A stretch of 64,000 nt of DNA from NCBI RefSeq assembly GCF_018613655.1, contig NZ_JAGGPW010000004.1, positions 400,627 to 464,626 of the forward strand, written 5' to 3'. Source of the DNA: Planococcus sp. ISL-109 (lineage in GTDB: Bacteria; Bacillota; Bacilli; Bacillales_A; Planococcaceae). Below, piece by piece: positions 60,917-64,000 of the stretch. The notes beneath the pieces are model-generated. The model worked only from the letters and a program-made list of their open reading frames with translations, was not told the DNA's origin and made no database searches. Numbering within the stretch: the first letter of the stretch is position 1; every line of letters begins with the position of its first letter. Both the position numbers and the translations under genes were made by a program.

Positions 60917-61021
60917 TAAAGTTGTATTATTTACTAATTTTTAAACGATTGATGAATCAAAAAGAAATGCTGATCCATCCTTTAAAAATGTAAAAAATCA
61001 ATAGCAAGAGGAGGTGTCCGA

Positions 61022-62581
61022 ATGGGATTTTCTGAGTTCATCTTCGCTTTGCTTGGTATCATCGTCGGTGTAGTTGTTGGGTATTTTGCATTGAAAAAGG
61101 CAAACGATTCCAAAATGGCAGGCGCTAAGCATTCCGCTGAGCAAATTGTCGAAGATGCGAAACGAGAAGCAGAAGCGCTGAGAAAAGAAGCTTTATTGGA
61201 AGCGAAAGACGAAAATCATAAATTGCGTACTGAAGCTGAATCTGAAATTCGAGAACGCCGATCGGAAATGCAAAAACATGAAAATCGGCTGTTGCAGCGA
61301 GAAGAAAATTTGGATCGCAAGGATGATGCTCTAAACAAACGCGAGGCCGGTCTTGAACGCAAAGATCAGGCGCTTGCTGAAAAACAACAGCATATTGAAC
61401 AGATGGAGAGCAAAGCTGAGATATTGGTTCAGCAGCAACAAACCGAAATGGAACGGATCTCATCTCTGACACGCGAAGAAGCGAAAGCCATCATTCTCCG
61501 TCAAGTGGAGAACGAATTGTCGACGGATATCGCGGTGATGGTCAAAGAATCGGAAGCCCGTGCCAAAGAAGAATCGGACAAAAAAGCGAAAAACATCTTG
61601 TCATTGGCGATGCAGCGTTTTGCTGCCGATCATGTAGCGGAAACGACCGTTTCGGTGGTCAATTTGCCGAATGACGAGATGAAAGGCCGCATCATCGGGC
61701 GCGAAGGACGTAATATTCGAACGCTTGAAACTTTGACCGGCATCGATTTGATTATCGACGATACACCAGAAGCGGTCATTCTTTCCGGATTCGATCCAAT
61801 CCGCCGTGAAACTGCGCGCTTGGCACTTGAAAAATTGGTGTCGGACGGTCGCATCCACCCAGCGAGAATTGAGGAAATGGTCGAAAAGTCAAGACGTGAA
61901 GTCGATGAACAAATCCGTGAAATTGGTGAACAAACCACATTTGACGTAGGTGTCCATAACTTGCATCCAGACTTGATCAAAATACTCGGTCGCCTCCGCT
62001 ACCGCACAAGCTACGGCCAAAACGTCCTGAAGCATTCAGTCGAAGTGGCGTTCTTGTCGGGCCTTATGGCAGCGGAGCTTGGAGAAGATGTGACACTTGC
62101 ACGACGTGCCGGTTTACTCCATGACATCGGCAAAGCCATCGACCACGAAGTCGAAGGCAGCCACGTGGAGATCGGTGTCGAGCTCGGAACGAAATACAAA
62201 GAACATCCAGTCGTCATCAATAGTATCGCCTCTCACCATGGGGACACGGAAGCGACATCAGTCATTTCCGTCATCGTCGCTGCAGCGGATGCACTGTCCG
62301 CCGCACGTCCAGGTGCTCGAAGCGAAACATTGGAAAACTACATCCGCCGGCTTGAAAAGCTGGAAGAGATTTCAGAGTCTTACGAAGGTGTCGAGAAATC
62401 ATTCGCCATCCAAGCGGGCCGCGAAATTCGGATTATGGTTCGTCCGGAGCAGATCGATGATATGACAGCACACAGACTCGCACGTGACATCCGAAAACGG
62501 ATCGAGGAAGAGCTGGATTACCCTGGCCATATCAAAGTGACGGTTATCCGCGAAACGCGGGCCGTTGAATACGCAAAATAA
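61022..62581 (+). CDS. rny: Ribonuclease Y
   Basis: A 519-residue membrane-anchored endoribonuclease that starts mRNA decay. One span at 5-24, a long charged coiled coil (about 30-195), a KH domain with [14 protein letters not shown] near 222, and an HD domain with His367-Asp368 ([11 protein letters not shown]). In B. subtilis it works with the RicA-RicF-RicT complex; ricA begins at the end of this window. The ribosome site is GAGGAGGTG. Confidence 0.97.
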   Translation: MGFSEFIFALLGIIVGVVVGYFALKKANDSKMAGAKHSAEQIVEDAKREAEALRKEALLEAKDENHKLRTEAESEIRERRSEMQKHENRLLQREENLDRKDDALNKREAGLERKDQALAEKQQHIEQMESKAEILVQQQQTEMERISSLTREEAKAIILRQVENELSTDIAVMVKESEARAKEESDKKAKNILSLAMQRFAADHVAETTVSVVNLPNDEMKGRIIGREGRNIRTLETLTGIDLIIDDTPEAVILSGFDPIRRETARLALEKLVSDGRIHPARIEEMVEKSRREVDEQIREIGEQTTFDVGVHNLHPDLIKILGRLRYRTSYGQNVLKHSVEVAFLSGLMAAELGEDVTLARRAGLLHDIGKAIDHEVEGSHVEIGVELGTKYKEHPVVINSIASHHGDTEATSVISVIVAAADALSAARPGARSETLENYIRRLEKLEEISESYEGVEKSFAIQAGREIRIMVRPEQIDDMTAHRLARDIRKRIEEELDYPGHIKVTVIRETRAVEYAK

Positions 62582-62586
62582 AAAAC

Positions 62587-62629
62587 GAAAAAGGCTTCGT
62601 TGAATATCCATTCAAAGAAGCCTTTTTCT
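62587..62629 (+). terminator. Terminator after rny
   Basis: GAAAAAGGCTTC/GAAGCCTTTTTC with an inner GAAT/ATTC. Confidence 0.88.
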
Positions 62630-62648
62630 TATGGGGAAAGGTGATAGC

Positions 62649-63446
62649 ATGAAAATTTTATTTATCGGAGATATTGTCGGGTCGATCGGGAGAGACGCTC
62701 TGGAATCGTATTTGCCGAGACTCAAACGCAAATATGCGCCGGATGTCGTCATTGCCAACGGCGAAAATGCCGCAGCAGGACGAGGCATCACGAAGGCGAT
62801 CTATCAAGACTTATTGTTCATGGGTGTCGACATGGTCACGATGGGCAACCACACATGGGACCAAAAAGAGATATTCGACTTTATTGACGACGTCGATTAC
62901 TTGATCCGCCCGGCTAACTTCTCAGATGAAGCACCGGGGCGCGGCATGGCAACGGTAACGAAAAACGGCAAAACCTTGTCGGTGATCAATTTGCATGGCC
63001 GGGTGTTCTTGCCGGCGCATGACGACCCGTTTAAAAAAGCGGATGAGTTGATTGCGGAAGCTAAAGAATTATCCCCGCTCGTATTTGTCGATTTCCATGC
63101 AGAAGCGACGAGTGAAAAAATCGCGATGGGCTGGCATTTGGATGGCCGTGCTTCTGTGGTGGTCGGGACGCATACGCATGTTCAAACAGCGGATGCGCGC
63201 ATCTTGCCGGGCGGCACTGCATACATTTCAGATGTCGGCATGACCGGCCCGTACGATGAAATTCTCGGCATGAAACGCGATTCTGTGTTGTACCGCTTTA
63301 AAACGAATATGCCGACGCGCTTTGAAGTGCCGAAAACGGGTCGTTCGATCGTTAGCGGTTTTTTCACGGAAATCAATGATGACAGCGGAAAAGCTGTGTC
63401 TTTTAAAAGAATCTATATCAATGAGGATTATCCATTTCAAAACTGA
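62649..63446 (+). CDS. ymdB: Metallophosphoesterase YmdB
   Basis: A 265-residue phosphodiesterase. Metal ligands as in the solved family members: Asp8, Glu39, Asn40, Asn67, His68, His150, His175 and His177 (GTHTHVQTAD). B. subtilis YmdB splits 2',3'-cyclic nucleotides and affects biofilm and motility choice. ATG 62649 has AAAGGTGAT before it; ATG 62631 is upstream in frame but without a good ribosome site. In B. subtilis spoVS follows; here it does not. Confidence 0.95.
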   Translation: MKILFIGDIVGSIGRDALESYLPRLKRKYAPDVVIANGENAAAGRGITKAIYQDLLFMGVDMVTMGNHTWDQKEIFDFIDDVDYLIRPANFSDEAPGRGMATVTKNGKTLSVINLHGRVFLPAHDDPFKKADELIAEAKELSPLVFVDFHAEATSEKIAMGWHLDGRASVVVGTHTHVQTADARILPGGTAYISDVGMTGPYDEILGMKRDSVLYRFKTNMPTRFEVPKTGRSIVSGFFTEINDDSGKAVSFKRIYINEDYPFQN

Positions 63447-63487
63447 CCGTCAGGCCGTGTCGATTTAACGACAATTCGCCTGCTGGC

Positions 63488-63517
63488 TTGTAACCGGCGG
63501 CAGGATTTCAGTATAAT
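63488..63517 (+). promoter_or_regulatory. Promoter in the ymdB-ricA gap
   Basis: TTGTAA (63488-63493), 18 bases, TATAAT (63512-63517); transcription would begin near 63524, at the first hairpin. Confidence 0.65.
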
Positions 63518-63522
63518 AAAGA

Positions 63523-63694
63523 CAGTTGCAGATACACTACTGCACTGGGGCGTATGACTCGTGAGAAGACTGTTTGTGAACCATTAACTGTCTTATTCAA
63601 GAGCAGCCCTTCAGCAGCTTGCCACGCTGCGAGCTGAAATTCTTGTCGGGCTTCGCTGGTTCGCTGTACAATCATAAGCGACAGAAAAGCGAAG
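63523..63694 (+). ncRNA. Candidate structured RNA (small RNA or long leader of ricA)
   Basis: The gap from 63447 to 63781 has no clear gene. Right after a promoter come four hairpins: CAG-t-TGCAG/CTGCACTG (63523-63547), AAGAC-t-GTT/AAC-t-GTCTT (63566-63594), AGCCC-TTCA-GCAGC/GCTGC-gagc-TGAA ... GGGCT (63605-63652) and CTTCGCT/AGCGAAG (63651-63694) with inner TCGCT/AGCGA. No known riboswitch motif is seen. A 27-codon open frame (63554-63637) crosses it with only a weak ribosome site. No T-tract terminator ends it, so it may continue into ricA. Confidence 0.45.
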
Positions 63695-63711
63695 TGTGAG
63701 TGCATAACGCA

Positions 63712-63741
63712 TTGACATAGGCCAAGAAAACTAAAATATGT
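63712..63741 (+). promoter_or_regulatory. Possible promoter for ricA
   Basis: TTGACA (63712-63717) is perfect, but the -10 region (AAATAT/ATATGT, 16-18 bases on) is only fair. Confidence 0.4.
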
Positions 63742-63781
63742 TCATATCGCTGCAGCTGTGGCCGATTGGACGAGGAAATGG

Positions 63782-64000
63782 GTGTCTAAGGAAATGACGT
63801 ATACAAAAGAGCAAATCGTCGCGAAAGCGCGTGAAGTGGCAGATATGATCGCTTCGACAGAAGAAGTGGATTTCTTTAAGCGTGCAGAAGCGCAAATTAA
63901 CGAAAACCAGCAAATCCGCGAGAAAATTGCAAGCCTCAGAAGTTTGCAAAAACAAGCGGTCAATTTCCAGCATTACGGAAAAGAGCGTGCGCTTGAATTG
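63782..64000 (+). CDS. ricA: RicA (YmcA), N-terminal part
   Basis: The window ends inside this gene (73 codons from GTG 63782, 69 from ATG 63794). TEEVDFFKRAEAQINENQQI and LQKQAVNFQHY are near-identical in wording to B. subtilis YmcA. With RicF (YlbF) and RicT (YaaT) it forms an Fe-S complex that helps RNase Y process operon mRNAs and affects competence and biofilm. GTG 63782 is preferred for GAGGA 5 bases upstream; the ATG has its purine-rich stretch directly adjacent. In B. subtilis miaB is the preceding gene, not seen here. Confidence 0.88.
   Translation, partial: MSKEMTYTKEQIVAKAREVADMIASTEEVDFFKRAEAQINENQQIREKIASLRSLQKQAVNFQHYGKERALEL

Noticed and set aside
63508-63705. 65-codon minus-strand frame in the ymdB-ricA gap
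   Set aside because: No ribosome site or promoter on that strand; the stretch is better explained by hairpins on the plus strand.
1-64000. Mobile element, CRISPR, tRNA or rRNA genes
   Set aside because: No transposase, integrase (other than XerC), regularly spaced repeats, or tRNA/rRNA sequence was recognised by eye; a tRNAscan or Infernal run would confirm.

Overview
The window reads as one long, gene-dense, all plus-strand stretch of a low-to-mid GC Firmicutes chromosome. Gene order follows the Bacillus subtilis ylqC-to-ymcA segment, and both RNase J2 and RNase Y are present. The best guess is a Planococcaceae member (Planococcus/Planomicrobium-like). I infer that from protein wording and from the lack of spore genes at places where sporeformers carry them; a 16S or whole-genome comparison would be needed to name it. 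I recognise no tRNA, rRNA, CRISPR array, transposon or phage.

Layout: (1) 1-4692, the end of rpsP, then khpA, rimM, trmD, rplS (with an L19-type leader), sipS/lepB, rbgA and rnhB: ribosome assembly, tRNA modification, secretion and RNA/DNA hybrid removal. (2) 4744-16210, sucCD, an unknown membrane-anchored protein, dprA, topA, trmFO, xerC, hslVU and codY: TCA cycle, DNA processing, proteolysis and the global GTP/BCAA regulator. (3) 16277-23710, rpsB, tsf, pyrH, frr, uppS, cdsA, dxr and rasP: translation factors, then isoprenoid and lipid precursors for the envelope. (4) 23761-29852, proS and the large replicative polymerase polC. (5) 29857-37106, the nus-inf operon rimP-nusA-rnpM-ylxQ-infB-ylxP-rbfA-truB-ribF, with a hairpin-bearing leader. 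(6) 37116-46579, rpsO (S15-type leader), pnp, mlpA, asd, rnjB and an FtsK/SpoIIIE translocase: RNA turnover and chromosome segregation. (7) 46687-52381, a GntR regulator with a nucleoside-type BMP/ABC importer. (8) 52523-62629, the ymfF/ymfH peptidase pair, ymfI, ymfK, rodZ, pgsA, cinA, recA and rny. (9) 62649-64000, ymdB, a 335-base gene-free stretch with a good promoter and several nested hairpins, and the start of ricA.

The region is mostly housekeeping. The least explained items are the structured intergenic region between ymdB and ricA (63488-63700), the 247-residue protein of unknown function between sucD and dprA, an inverted repeat with recurring half-sites around the GntR gene and its importer, and hairpin leaders before rimP, rpsB, rplS and rpsO. 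Comparison with B. subtilis gene order shows missing blocks: flagellar/chemotaxis genes between codY and rpsB, dipicolinate genes between mlpA and asd, spoVS after ymdB, and miaB before ricA.
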